This document shows, one piece after another, positions 1-6,573 of a stretch of DNA of 14,036 bases. The notes below the pieces were generated by a model that was not told the origin of the DNA, did not search any database, and worked only from the letters and a program-made list of their open reading frames with translations. Both the position numbers and the translations under genes were made by a program. Source of the stretch: an uncultured Clostridia bacterium (GTDB lineage Bacteria > Bacillota > Clostridia > Oscillospirales > CAG-272); NCBI GenBank assembly GCA_937893945.1, contig CALCTA010000106.1, positions 1-14,036 of the forward strand, written 5' to 3'. Every line of letters begins with the position of its first letter. Within the stretch, counting starts at the first letter, position 1.

Positions 1-24
1 AAAACTTTGCACGTGGCAGAGTTT
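1..24 (-). terminator. possible terminator hairpin at window edge
   Basis: An inverted repeat pairs 2-10 with 16-24 around a 5-base loop, with one G.U wobble. Read on the minus strand it ends in a T run that continues off the window edge. It could terminate the radical SAM transcript that stops at 108. The tract after the stem cannot be seen, so the call is weak. Confidence 0.3.
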
Positions 25-57
25 CACTCAAGCTTTTCCTTCATTAAAGTTCTTTGC

Positions 58-81
58 GCCACTTTCTTCCAAGAAAGTGGC
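58..81. repeat. perfect palindromic hairpin
   Basis: GCCACTTTCTT at 58-68 is a perfect reverse complement of 71-81, separated by only two bases. It lies 27 bases beyond the stop codon of the radical SAM gene. Neither strand has a proper U tract directly after the stem, so it is not a classical terminator. It may be a 3' RNA-stabilising hairpin or part of a dispersed repeat. Confidence 0.55.
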
Positions 82-107
82 AAAAATCGCGTCCCCCGTC
101 TCCCTAA

Positions 108-1070
108 CTAACTTTTTCTTCCCTGCCATGAGCGGCGCGAATAGAGGAGCTTGTCTATGTCGTTGATGACGGCGACTTTCTTGCGGCTCCAATCGGGCGC
201 GAGCAAATCGTCTGCCATTCCGTCGCCCGTAAGGCGAGCTACGACGGTATCGGGTGGCAGAAGCTCGATAGCATCGGCAACGAGCGAGACGTACTCGTCC
301 TTTTCAAGTGGGATATATTCTCCACGCTCGTATATTCGAGCCATTTCGGTGTTTTTCAAAACGTGGAGCAGATGTATCTTAACCTGATCGGGCGCAATCG
401 CGGCGACGTCGCGGACGGTCTTTATCATATCCTCGTATGTCTCGCCCGGAAGTCCGAAAATAATATGCACGCATATCGCTATCTTGTCGGATGCTTCGCG
501 CAAGCGGCGGTAACCGTCAATAAAATCGGCGTAGGTATGCCCCCTGTTTATCTTCTCCGCCGTCTCGTCCGACGAGCTTTGAAGTCCAAGCTCAACGGTA
601 AGCACGGTGCGCTCGGCAAGATCTGCGAGATACTCGCACACATCTCTCTCAAGACAGTCGGCGCGAGTGGCTATATTTATCCCCACCACTCCGTCAAGCA
701 GGAGCGCGCGCTCAAAGGCATCCTTCAAAAAATCAATCGGCGCGTAGGTATTCGTGTGCGCCTGAAAATAAGCGATGCAACGCTCGGTGCTCCACTTTGA
801 CGAAAGCTTTTCGCGTGTCAGTCGGTACTGTTCTTCAATAGGCAAAAGCGGACTTTCGGCAAAATCTCCGCTTCCCCGCCCCGAGCAGTAGATACAACCG
901 CCAACGCCGCATCTTCCGTCGATATTAGGGCATGTCAGTCCGATATCAAGAGGAATTTTGGCAACCTTTGAACCAAATCGGCGGCGCAAATAATAATCAT
1001 AGGTGTAGTAGCGCTTGTTACTGTCGGTATTCTTGTATGGGTTTTCACTTTTTTGAGTGAGCTTTTTCAT
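108..1070 (-). CDS. TIGR01212/YhcC-family radical SAM protein
   Basis: 320-residue radical SAM protein of the TIGR01212 (E. coli YhcC-like) family, whose exact reaction is not established. The cluster-binding cysteines are C47, C59 and C62, with the family's long CX11CX2C spacing (CPN-DG...GGCIYC) instead of the usual CX3CX2C. They should bind a 4Fe-4S cluster that cleaves S-adenosylmethionine. The C-terminal half (LGLQSSSDETAEKINRGH, HIIFGLPGET) matches the conserved radical SAM barrel strands. The length is typical of the family and no export signal is visible. The ATG at 1070 is preceded by AAAGGAG (1076-1082), a strong ribosome binding site. The gene is monocistronic as far as the window shows, with the repeat-containing gap upstream. 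Confidence 0.9.
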   Translation of the reverse strand: MKKLTQKSENPYKNTDSNKRYYTYDYYLRRRFGSKVAKIPLDIGLTCPNIDGRCGVGGCIYCSGRGSGDFAESPLLPIEEQYRLTREKLSSKWSTERCIAYFQAHTNTYAPIDFLKDAFERALLLDGVVGINIATRADCLERDVCEYLADLAERTVLTVELGLQSSSDETAEKINRGHTYADFIDGYRRLREASDKIAICVHIIFGLPGETYEDMIKTVRDVAAIAPDQVKIHLLHVLKNTEMARIYERGEYIPLEKDEYVSLVADAIELLPPDTVVARLTGDGMADDLLAPDWSRKKVAVINDIDKLLYSRRSWQGRKS

Positions 1071-1114
1071 TGTTTCTCCTTTCAGAGAGTGAAAAAATAA
1101 GTTTAGTTTAAAAT

Positions 1115-1159
1115 ACCCTCTCAGTCCGCTACGCGTCCAGCTCTCCCAAAGGGCGAGCC
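1115..1159. repeat. palindromic repeat, copy 1 (inverted)
   Basis: A roughly 45-base composite element. It begins ACCCTCTCAGTC, has a central GC-rich palindrome around 1128-1136, and ends in a hairpin over CTCTCCCAAAGGGCGAG. Its reverse complement has the same layout as the element at 1203-1247: hairpin, TGG, palindrome, GAC-GAGAGG. From memory, similar elements are scattered between genes in Clostridia. The two copies face each other and could fold into a larger cruciform. Confidence 0.6.
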
Positions 1160-1202
1160 CTTATGTTAGTTTCAGCATAGCAGAGCGTAATTTTTACATA
1201 AA

Positions 1203-1247
1203 GCCTCTCCTCATAGGAGAGGTGGCTGCGTATGCAGACGGAGAGGT
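1203..1247. repeat. palindromic repeat, copy 2
   Basis: The hairpin CCTCTCC/AGGAGAGG (1204-1219) is followed by TGGC, the palindrome TGCGTATGCA, and GACGGAGAGGT ending at 1247. The layout is the same as the reverse complement of 1115-1159. The copies are about 43 bases apart, and the spacer holds no gene. The rest of the 1071-1362 gap holds only the terminator at 1275-1313. Confidence 0.6.
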
Positions 1248-1274
1248 AGCGCACAACGCTTGTCTTACAAAATC

Positions 1275-1313
1275 AAAACACCACTATAAGCATTACGTCC
1301 TTAGTGGTGTTTT
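1275..1313 (-). terminator. terminator of the aminotransferase gene
   Basis: Twelve perfect base pairs join 1275-1286 (AAAACACCACTA) to 1302-1313 around a 15-base loop. On the minus strand the stem ends in TTTT and then a T-rich tail (GATTTTG), 50 bases past the stop of the aminotransferase gene. The stem is nearly symmetric with T runs on both sides, so it could act in either direction. Confidence 0.8.
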
Positions 1314-1362
1314 GTGTTTTCTCCGCTAAAGCCGCAGAGTCAAATTCGATTTTATTAGTACC

Positions 1363-2646
1363 TTATACTGCAAGAAATTTTTCTACTGTCGCAAGGCGCA
1401 GACAAACTGTGAATACCTCCATAGCCTTTCTCAAGTCCTCGTTTGAAGGATAGGTAGGTGCTATACGGATATTGCTGTCGTGGGGATCCTTGCCGTAGGG
1501 GTAGGTCGCGCCGACCTTAGTCAGCACAACGCCTGCATTCTTACAAAGCTCGTATGTGCGCTTTGCGCAACCGTCAAGCGTGTAAAGGCTGATGAAATAT
1601 CCACCCTTAGGGAAATTCCAACGAGCCGCGCCCGTGCCGTCAAGCGCGGACGAAAGCACCTCGTCAACTATCTCAAACTTGGGGCGGATAACGCTCGCAA
1701 GAAGCATCATGTGCTGTCTGATATTCTCCGCGTTCTTGAAGTACTTGACGTGTCTTATCTGATTTATCTTATCGTATCCGATGGTCTGGATGCCGAGTAT
1801 CGACTTTATCTGCTTGAGATTTGCCTCGGATGCCGCAAGAAGCGCAACTCCCGAGCCGGGGAAGGATATTTTAGAGGTAGAAGCGAAATAAAGAACGCGA
1901 TTTTCTGTTCCGTGCTTCTTACAGCACTCGAATATATCCGCGAGGACGTCGCCGCCCTCAGCGTAAAGCTCGTGAACCGCATAGGCGTTATCCCAGAAAA
2001 TTCTGAAATCAGCCGCCGCGGTAGGCATTGCCGCAAGCCTGTCAACAGTTTCGTCCGAATAGGTATATCCGTCGGGGTTTGAGTACTTCGGGCAGCACCA
2101 AATTCCCTTTATGGATGCGTCGGTCGCCACAAGGCGCTCAACCTCGTCCATATCGGGACCTGTGGGAAACATAGGAACGTATATCATCTCTATTCCGAGC
2201 GACTCGCATATAGCGAAGTGGCGGTCATATCCCGGAGCAGGACAGATAAACTTTACCTTATCCAGCTTGCACCAGGGCGTCTCGCTGCCGACCACACCGT
2301 AGAGCATAGCGCGAGCGACCGAGTCGTACATAAGCTTGAGAGATGAGTTTCCGCCTATAAAAAGATTTTCTACAGGAACTCCGAGAAGATCAGAGAAAAG
2401 TCTTTTTGCCTCGGGAATTCCGTCAAGAACACCGTAGTTACGGCAGTCTATTCCACCCTCCGCGATACAATCGTCGGCGCTTGAAATGCAATCAAGCATT
2501 CCCGTCATAAGATCAAGCTGTGTCTTTCCGGGCTTGCCTCTTGAAAGGTCAAGAGAGAGGTTCTCTCCCAAAATAGCCTTATACTCAAGCTCAAGCCCTG
2601 CCTTGAGTGCTACCAATTCTTCTTTTGTCATTTGCGAATACTGCAT
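1363..2646 (-). CDS. PLP-dependent aspartate-type aminotransferase
   Basis: 427-residue fold-type I aminotransferase of the class seen in PF12897 (Asp_aminotransf), the subgroup that includes the corynebacterial aspartate aminotransferase. It should transfer amino groups between an amino acid, probably aspartate or glutamate, and a 2-oxoacid in the cytosol. Family marks are LDLSRGKPG near the N-terminus, the FIGGNSSL phosphate-binding region, the WDNAYAVHEL segment with the PLP-contacting Asp/Tyr, and ASTSKISFPGSG with the Schiff-base lysine. A longer reading frame begins at 2697, but ATG 2646 is preferred. It has GGAGG six bases upstream, and the promoter at 2707-2735 would start transcription near 2700, leaving no leader for the upstream ATG. 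Confidence 0.9.
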   Translation of the reverse strand: MQYSQMTKEELVALKAGLELEYKAILGENLSLDLSRGKPGKTQLDLMTGMLDCISSADDCIAEGGIDCRNYGVLDGIPEAKRLFSDLLGVPVENLFIGGNSSLKLMYDSVARAMLYGVVGSETPWCKLDKVKFICPAPGYDRHFAICESLGIEMIYVPMFPTGPDMDEVERLVATDASIKGIWCCPKYSNPDGYTYSDETVDRLAAMPTAAADFRIFWDNAYAVHELYAEGGDVLADIFECCKKHGTENRVLYFASTSKISFPGSGVALLAASEANLKQIKSILGIQTIGYDKINQIRHVKYFKNAENIRQHMMLLASVIRPKFEIVDEVLSSALDGTGAARWNFPKGGYFISLYTLDGCAKRTYELCKNAGVVLTKVGATYPYGKDPHDSNIRIAPTYPSNEDLRKAMEVFTVCLRLATVEKFLAV

Positions 2647-2706
2647 ATTATCCTCCGTGGGCGCTAAAGATCCCTTTTTTAAGGGCGTTTCATTCATATC
2701 CCGTAT

Positions 2707-2735
2707 ATTGTATCATACAAATCGCAAAAAAGCAA
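2707..2735 (-). promoter_or_regulatory. sigma-A promoter of the aminotransferase gene
   Basis: On the minus strand, -35 TTGCTT (2730-2735) and -10 TACAAT (2707-2712) are separated by 17 bases. The predicted transcript start is near 2700, giving a leader of about 54 bases to ATG 2646. It separates this gene from the upstream helicase gene. Confidence 0.7.
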
Positions 2736-2753
2736 GAATTATTTTTAAATTTT

Positions 2754-2774
2754 GCAAAAAAATTATATTTTTGC
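2754..2774 (-). terminator. possible weak terminator after the helicase gene
   Basis: A 7-base-pair AT-rich stem (GCAAAAA with TTTTTGC, 7-base loop) lies four bases after the helicase stop codon. It has few GC pairs and is followed by a mixed A/T tract, so termination here would be leaky at best. Confidence 0.3.
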
Positions 2775-2778
2775 TCGT

Positions 2779-5265
2779 TTAAGGCTGATTTTCCCAAAAT
2801 CTACGAATAATTTCTGCAAGCGAACTTGCATTTCCTGCATATTGAACGCCCTGCCAATGAGCAGGAAACAGAGCGCGGTACTTAGGTGTTGCGTATCTGT
2901 CGTCGGCAAGGACAACTATGCCGCTGTCATCAGCGGTACGGATAACCCTGCCTGCCGCCTGAAGAACGTTGTTCATTCCGGGATATGTATAAGCGTAATC
3001 GTATCCGCACCCGTCATCACTTCGGGTATCAAAATATTCGCGCACGATATTTTTCTCGTTTGAAAGTCCCGGAAGTCCAACACCGAATATGATAGAGCCT
3101 ATAAGTCGACTGCCCGGCAGGTCAACTCCCTCCGAAAACACTCCGCCAAGCACGGCAAAGCCGATGCGCAGATGTCCTTTATCCTCCTTGAAGGCAAGCA
3201 GAAATTCCTCTCGTTCAGCGGCGCTCATATACTTTTTCTGCACAACCGTCTCAACACGCGGATACTTTGCCGAAAACACCTTATAAGTCTGCTCGAGGCA
3301 TTGATATGACGGAAAATACGCCATATAGTTGCCTGCCCTTGAGGTTACCGATGCGGCAATGACCGTGGCAAAGCGCTTTGCGTTGCCCTCGCGCTCATCA
3401 AAACGCGTGTTGACATAGTCAGCCACGGCTACACAAAGATTTTCAGGGCAAAACGGCGAGGGAAGCGTGAGGCTCTCGGAATTTTTTCCGCCGCCAAGCA
3501 CGTCGCGAAAATAGTCGGGCGGTGTCAGGGTAGCAGAAAACATTACCGCTCCGTTTGCTCTGCAAAGCAAGGAATCCAGAATATCCGAGGGGTTGAGGCA
3601 ATATATCTTTATCAGCACGTCGCCGCCCGATATTTCGGCGTAAAATCTGAAATTGCTATCGAAATAGTCGCTTACCGTAAGAAATCTTCCGCACTCGTAG
3701 GCGAGCGGAGAAAGAAGCTCGTATATCGGATCTCCGCTGTTTTTGCGAAGCCAGAGCTCGCACTTCTTCTTGAAGGTCTGAAGTGCTGACATAAGTCCCT
3801 CGGGGAGAGAGGCGCTTATGTAAAATCCTCTGTCATTGCCGTTCTCGTCGCGTATCAGCTCGTCTCGGCAAAGCTTCTTTAGAGCGCGCATTGCGGTGGC
3901 AACGGGGGTGAGCAGCTTTTCTAATTCCTCTCCCACTCTCTCGTCTGCCGATATCGCGGGAATTATCTGCTCAAAAGAGGAGCAACGAAGCTCTGACGAA
4001 TACATATCCCTCGCTCTGTCGGCAAGGTTATGCGCCTCATCGACAAGAAATGCGTAGCGTCCGCCCTCTCCCTCCGAGCCAAAATATCTTCTGAAATATA
4101 CGGCAGGGTCAAAGGCGTAGTTGTAGTCGCATATTATAATATCGCAAAGCTCGGATAGGTCGAGAGAAAGCTCGTACGGACATACTCTGTACTTTCTTGC
4201 CATTTCCTCTATAAGTCCGCGCGAATATCCTCTGTAGCCCGAAAGCATCTCGCGAAGTGCGCCGTCGGCTCTGTCATAATAGCCTCTCGAGTATTCACAA
4301 AGCTCGGATGAGCATCTGTTCTGACCGTTAAATATACGGTCTCTGCACGGACATATCTGCTCCTTGGCGGTGATTATCACGGTCCTTGTTTTAGCACCTG
4401 CGGCAAAGAGCTTTGCCGCCGCCGCGAAGGCTTCTCTTCTGGTAGCGGTCTTGGGGGTAAGGTAGAATATCTTGTCGTAATATCCCTTTCCGAGCGCTCT
4501 TATCGCGGGGAAAAGCGCCGCTATGGTCTTTCCCGTACCCGTAGGAGCTTCAACGAAGATACGCTTTCCGCGCCTGAGCGCAGAATAGCAGTCCTTTATC
4601 ATCAGCTCCTGTCCCTCACGAAGCTCGCCGTATGGAAATACGGCGTTTTCAGCAGAGGCGAGGACCTCGGTCTCTCGCTCAATGCAGAGCCTTGCTCTGT
4701 AGGATATCTTATCTATCAGTGAGAAATAGAAGGCTCTGAGCTCCATTCTCGCAAAGCTGTAGTGAAAATATTTCAGCTTTTTAGTCTCGGTGTTATAGTA
4801 GCTGACTCTCGCCTTGACAAAAGGAATATCCTCCTTGATGCAGAAGAAATAAGCCGTGCATTTGAGCATAGCGAGGGTAAGCTCGTCGGGGGGCAACAGC
4901 GCGCCTCTTCCCTTTACCAACCTTATTTTATCTACCACCGCGCCGTCGTCCTTACGGATAATACCGTCAGCGCGAGTCTCTACGGTATAGTATATCCCGT
5001 CGCGCTCGGTAGTGTTACAAAGCGTCATATCGGGGTTGTAATACCCACCCGCCTCGGATTGCAGCTTGTAATATATCGCCTTGTCGTCAACAGGCTTATC
5101 CGACACAGACGCCATGGGTCTGTCAAGGTCGCCGCTTCTTACTCCGAGCGTGCAAAGCTCAAGCAGCGATATTTCAAAAGCACAGCTTTCTTTATTATAT
5201 CTCACGGCGTCCTCCCCCTCAGTATAATTACCGCAATAAACAAAGGGCGCGCACCTACGCTTCAT
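2779..5265 (-). CDS. XPD/DinG-like Fe-S superfamily 2 DNA helicase
   Basis: 828-residue ATP-dependent helicase of the Rad3/XPD/DinG group (COG1199). Motif I APTGTGKT is at 240-247 and the Walker B DEAH box at 409-412. Motif V (FSEGVDLPGSRL) and motif VI (QAAGRVIR) lie near 710-775. Between motifs I and II, cysteines 305/307, 318, 323 and 362 (with CPYE after the last spacer, as in XPD) are likely ligands of a 4Fe-4S cluster. Residues 1-200 resemble the PD-(D/E)XK-like domain that precedes some Firmicutes Rad3 helicases. The usual D-E-I-K is D112-K-I-R here, so nuclease activity is doubtful. Expected role: 5'-3' unwinding in DNA repair, as inferred from the family. AAGGTG lies 8 bases before the ATG. 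Confidence 0.9.
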   Translation of the reverse strand: MKRRCAPFVYCGNYTEGEDAVRYNKESCAFEISLLELCTLGVRSGDLDRPMASVSDKPVDDKAIYYKLQSEAGGYYNPDMTLCNTTERDGIYYTVETRADGIIRKDDGAVVDKIRLVKGRGALLPPDELTLAMLKCTAYFFCIKEDIPFVKARVSYYNTETKKLKYFHYSFARMELRAFYFSLIDKISYRARLCIERETEVLASAENAVFPYGELREGQELMIKDCYSALRRGKRIFVEAPTGTGKTIAALFPAIRALGKGYYDKIFYLTPKTATRREAFAAAAKLFAAGAKTRTVIITAKEQICPCRDRIFNGQNRCSSELCEYSRGYYDRADGALREMLSGYRGYSRGLIEEMARKYRVCPYELSLDLSELCDIIICDYNYAFDPAVYFRRYFGSEGEGGRYAFLVDEAHNLADRARDMYSSELRCSSFEQIIPAISADERVGEELEKLLTPVATAMRALKKLCRDELIRDENGNDRGFYISASLPEGLMSALQTFKKKCELWLRKNSGDPIYELLSPLAYECGRFLTVSDYFDSNFRFYAEISGGDVLIKIYCLNPSDILDSLLCRANGAVMFSATLTPPDYFRDVLGGGKNSESLTLPSPFCPENLCVAVADYVNTRFDEREGNAKRFATVIAASVTSRAGNYMAYFPSYQCLEQTYKVFSAKYPRVETVVQKKYMSAAEREEFLLAFKEDKGHLRIGFAVLGGVFSEGVDLPGSRLIGSIIFGVGLPGLSNEKNIVREYFDTRSDDGCGYDYAYTYPGMNNVLQAAGRVIRTADDSGIVVLADDRYATPKYRALFPAHWQGVQYAGNASSLAEIIRRFWENQP

Positions 5266-5275
5266 ATTATCTTCA

Positions 5276-5320
5276 CCTTGCTCACCGCGTGTTCAATGTA
5301 TATTCTGCCAAAAAGCAAGG
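5276..5320 (-). promoter_or_regulatory. leader hairpin that can mask the helicase RBS
   Basis: In the helicase transcript, CCUUGCU (template 5314-5320) is perfectly complementary to AGCAAGG (template 5276-5282). The second arm contains the AAGG of the AAGGUG ribosome binding site (5274-5279). Pairing over the roughly 31-base loop would lower translation. The stem is seen in the sequence; a regulatory role is inferred. Confidence 0.35.
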
Positions 5321-5346
5321 CGCTCCTGCCCCTTAGCTACATTACT

Positions 5347-5375
5347 ATTATAACATCTGTTTTTCGTTTCGTCAA
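5347..5375 (-). promoter_or_regulatory. sigma-A promoter of the helicase gene
   Basis: On the minus strand, -35 TTGACG (5370-5375), a 17-base spacer and a consensus -10 TATAAT (5347-5352) form a near-perfect vegetative promoter. Transcription would start near 5340, leaving a leader of about 75 bases. Confidence 0.85.
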
Positions 5376-5411
5376 CCGCTAATTAGAAGTTTGGCTCTTT
5401 CCAAATTTTTA

Positions 5412-5444
5412 GGGGTACCATTTTCTCACCCCGACGCTTATAAT
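5412..5444 (+). promoter_or_regulatory. promoter region of the mecA-sleC-clpC operon, possibly sigma-E
   Basis: TATAAT lies at 5439-5444, but no sigma-A -35 is found at 16-18 bases (TACCAT or GTACCA). Read as a sigma-E promoter, TACCATT (5416-5422), a 14-base spacer and CTTATAAT (5437-5444) match the Bacillus sigma-E consensus at about 5 of 7 and 6 of 8 positions. An inverted repeat GGGGT/ACCCC (5412-5416 and 5428-5432) overlaps the -35 area and could bind a regulator. The region is divergent from the helicase promoter, with about 40 bases between the two -35 regions. Confidence 0.5.
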
Positions 5445-5484
5445 ATAGTAAACCGCCGAAAATGCGGAAGAAAAGGAGACGAGT

Positions 5485-6111
5485 ATGGAGTACGTAATGA
5501 TAAATGAAAGCAAGCTCAAGGTGATGCTTGAGGAGAGCGACCTTGCGGGACTCGAGCTATCCTCAGAGGAGCTTGACTACGCCAACCCCGAGGCAAAGCA
5601 GCTTTTCGGCGATATCCTCGGATACGCAAAGGATGAGCTTGGCTTTGATACCTCAGGCTACAGAGTTCTGCTACAGCTTTATCCCTCGAAGGACGGAGGC
5701 TGTGAGATATTTATAACAAGGCTCGGAAAGCTCGAGGACACGAGTGAGCCAAAAAGCCGCGACAGCTGCGCGAAGGAAGCATCACTCAAGCCGCGTCGCA
5801 AAAGCAAGCGCCGAAAGGCTTTCAGGTTTGAGTGCCTTTCGCATCTTGTGGGAGCTTGCAAGAGGCTTGCAGAGAGCGGCTCATTGCCGCAGAGCGAAGC
5901 ATTCAGAGATCTTGGCGGCGAGTGGTTCCTGATCCTTTCATACGGAGACGACGAATATTCCGAGGTAATGGATATGCTTCCCGTAAACGAGCTTTCGTTT
6001 ATCTCGGAATACGGCTCGCCCGAGGATACAAGAGCTCTGTCTCTCTATCTCGGTGAATATGGCAGGGTCGTCTGCCAGACGAATGCCATAGAGACGCTTT
6101 CAAAGCTGTAA
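5485..6111 (+). CDS. mecA: MecA-like adaptor protein for ClpC
   Basis: 208-residue protein with the two-domain layout of MecA, the adaptor that delivers substrates to the ClpC unfoldase and helps assemble its hexamer. Residues 1-83 match the substrate-binding domain: INE at 6-8 lies at the same distance from the start as in Bacillus MecA, and a GCEIFITRL strand closes it. Residues 84-111 are a hydrophilic linker ending in a strongly basic KPRRKSKRRK. Residues 112-208 match the ClpC-binding domain, ending in EYGRVVCQTNAIETLSKL like other MecA C-termini. The start has AAGGAG seven bases upstream. It is first in a unit that ends with a ClpC-type gene, which supports the call. Identification is from motif memory, and sequence divergence is considerable. 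Confidence 0.8.
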   Translation: MEYVMINESKLKVMLEESDLAGLELSSEELDYANPEAKQLFGDILGYAKDELGFDTSGYRVLLQLYPSKDGGCEIFITRLGKLEDTSEPKSRDSCAKEASLKPRRKSKRRKAFRFECLSHLVGACKRLAESGSLPQSEAFRDLGGEWFLILSYGDDEYSEVMDMLPVNELSFISEYGSPEDTRALSLYLGEYGRVVCQTNAIETLSKL

Positions 6112-6142
6112 TTCAATACTATACATTTTAAAGGAGAAGCTT

Positions 6143-6562
6143 ATGGAAAAAGGTCAGAATAATGATAAGACAAATCTTGCGCCCCCTGAGCTTGGCTACC
6201 TCGTAGTGCGCGTATCTACCGCCCTCGGCTCGATACCGCTTGAGAACGCCACCGTCCATATAAGAGGAAACACCGCCGACAGTTCGGGAGTTCTTTATTC
6301 TCTGCTCTCGGACAGAGACGGTCTGACCAAAAAGGTAGCACTTCCCGCGCCACCAAGAGCGCTCTCGGGCGCTCCCGGGACTGTCCTTCCCTTTTCCACT
6401 TGGAATATCGACGTAACCAAGGAGGGATATATCCCAGTTTCATTCCAGAACGTACCCGTATATTCTCAGGTAGTGTCGGTTCAGCCTGCGGTGCTCGTTC
6501 CACGCACCGAACGCTTTGAGCGCGAGGAGATATACAACGAATCAATACAGCCCGATCTTTGA
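6143..6562 (+). CDS. SleC pre-domain-like beta-sandwich protein
   Basis: 139-residue protein resembling the N-terminal pre/pro region of the clostridial spore cortex-lytic enzyme SleC, a carboxypeptidase-regulatory-like beta-sandwich. Residues 18-122 hold the fold. LVVRVST and the ENATVHI strand come first, then the LPAPP turn at 67-71, STWNIDVTKEGYIPVSFQNV at 85-104, and a last strand ending VLVPRTERF. In SleC these residues are fused ahead of the catalytic part; here they stand alone. The stop codon overlaps the ribosome binding site of the next gene, whose ATG follows 11 bases later, so translation is probably coupled. No signal peptide is seen. AAGGAG precedes the start. A role as a chaperone or inhibitor of the downstream enzyme is possible but inferred. 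Confidence 0.75.
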   Translation: MEKGQNNDKTNLAPPELGYLVVRVSTALGSIPLENATVHIRGNTADSSGVLYSLLSDRDGLTKKVALPAPPRALSGAPGTVLPFSTWNIDVTKEGYIPVSFQNVPVYSQVVSVQPAVLVPRTERFEREEIYNESIQPDL

Positions 6563-6573
6563 GGAGGACAGGA

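Noticed and set aside
1480..2082. Plus-strand open frame of about 200 codons opposite the aminotransferase
   Set aside because: Shadow frame; the minus-strand protein carries all the PLP-enzyme motifs.
4762..5382. Plus-strand open frame of about 206 codons opposite the helicase N-terminus
   Set aside because: It runs through the helicase promoter and coding region, lacks a ribosome binding site and resembles no protein.
5388..5410. Short hairpin TTTGG-CTCTTT-CCAAA followed by TTTTT, looking like a terminator
   Set aside because: It lies between divergent promoters where no plus-strand transcript is known to need termination, and the stem has only five good pairs.
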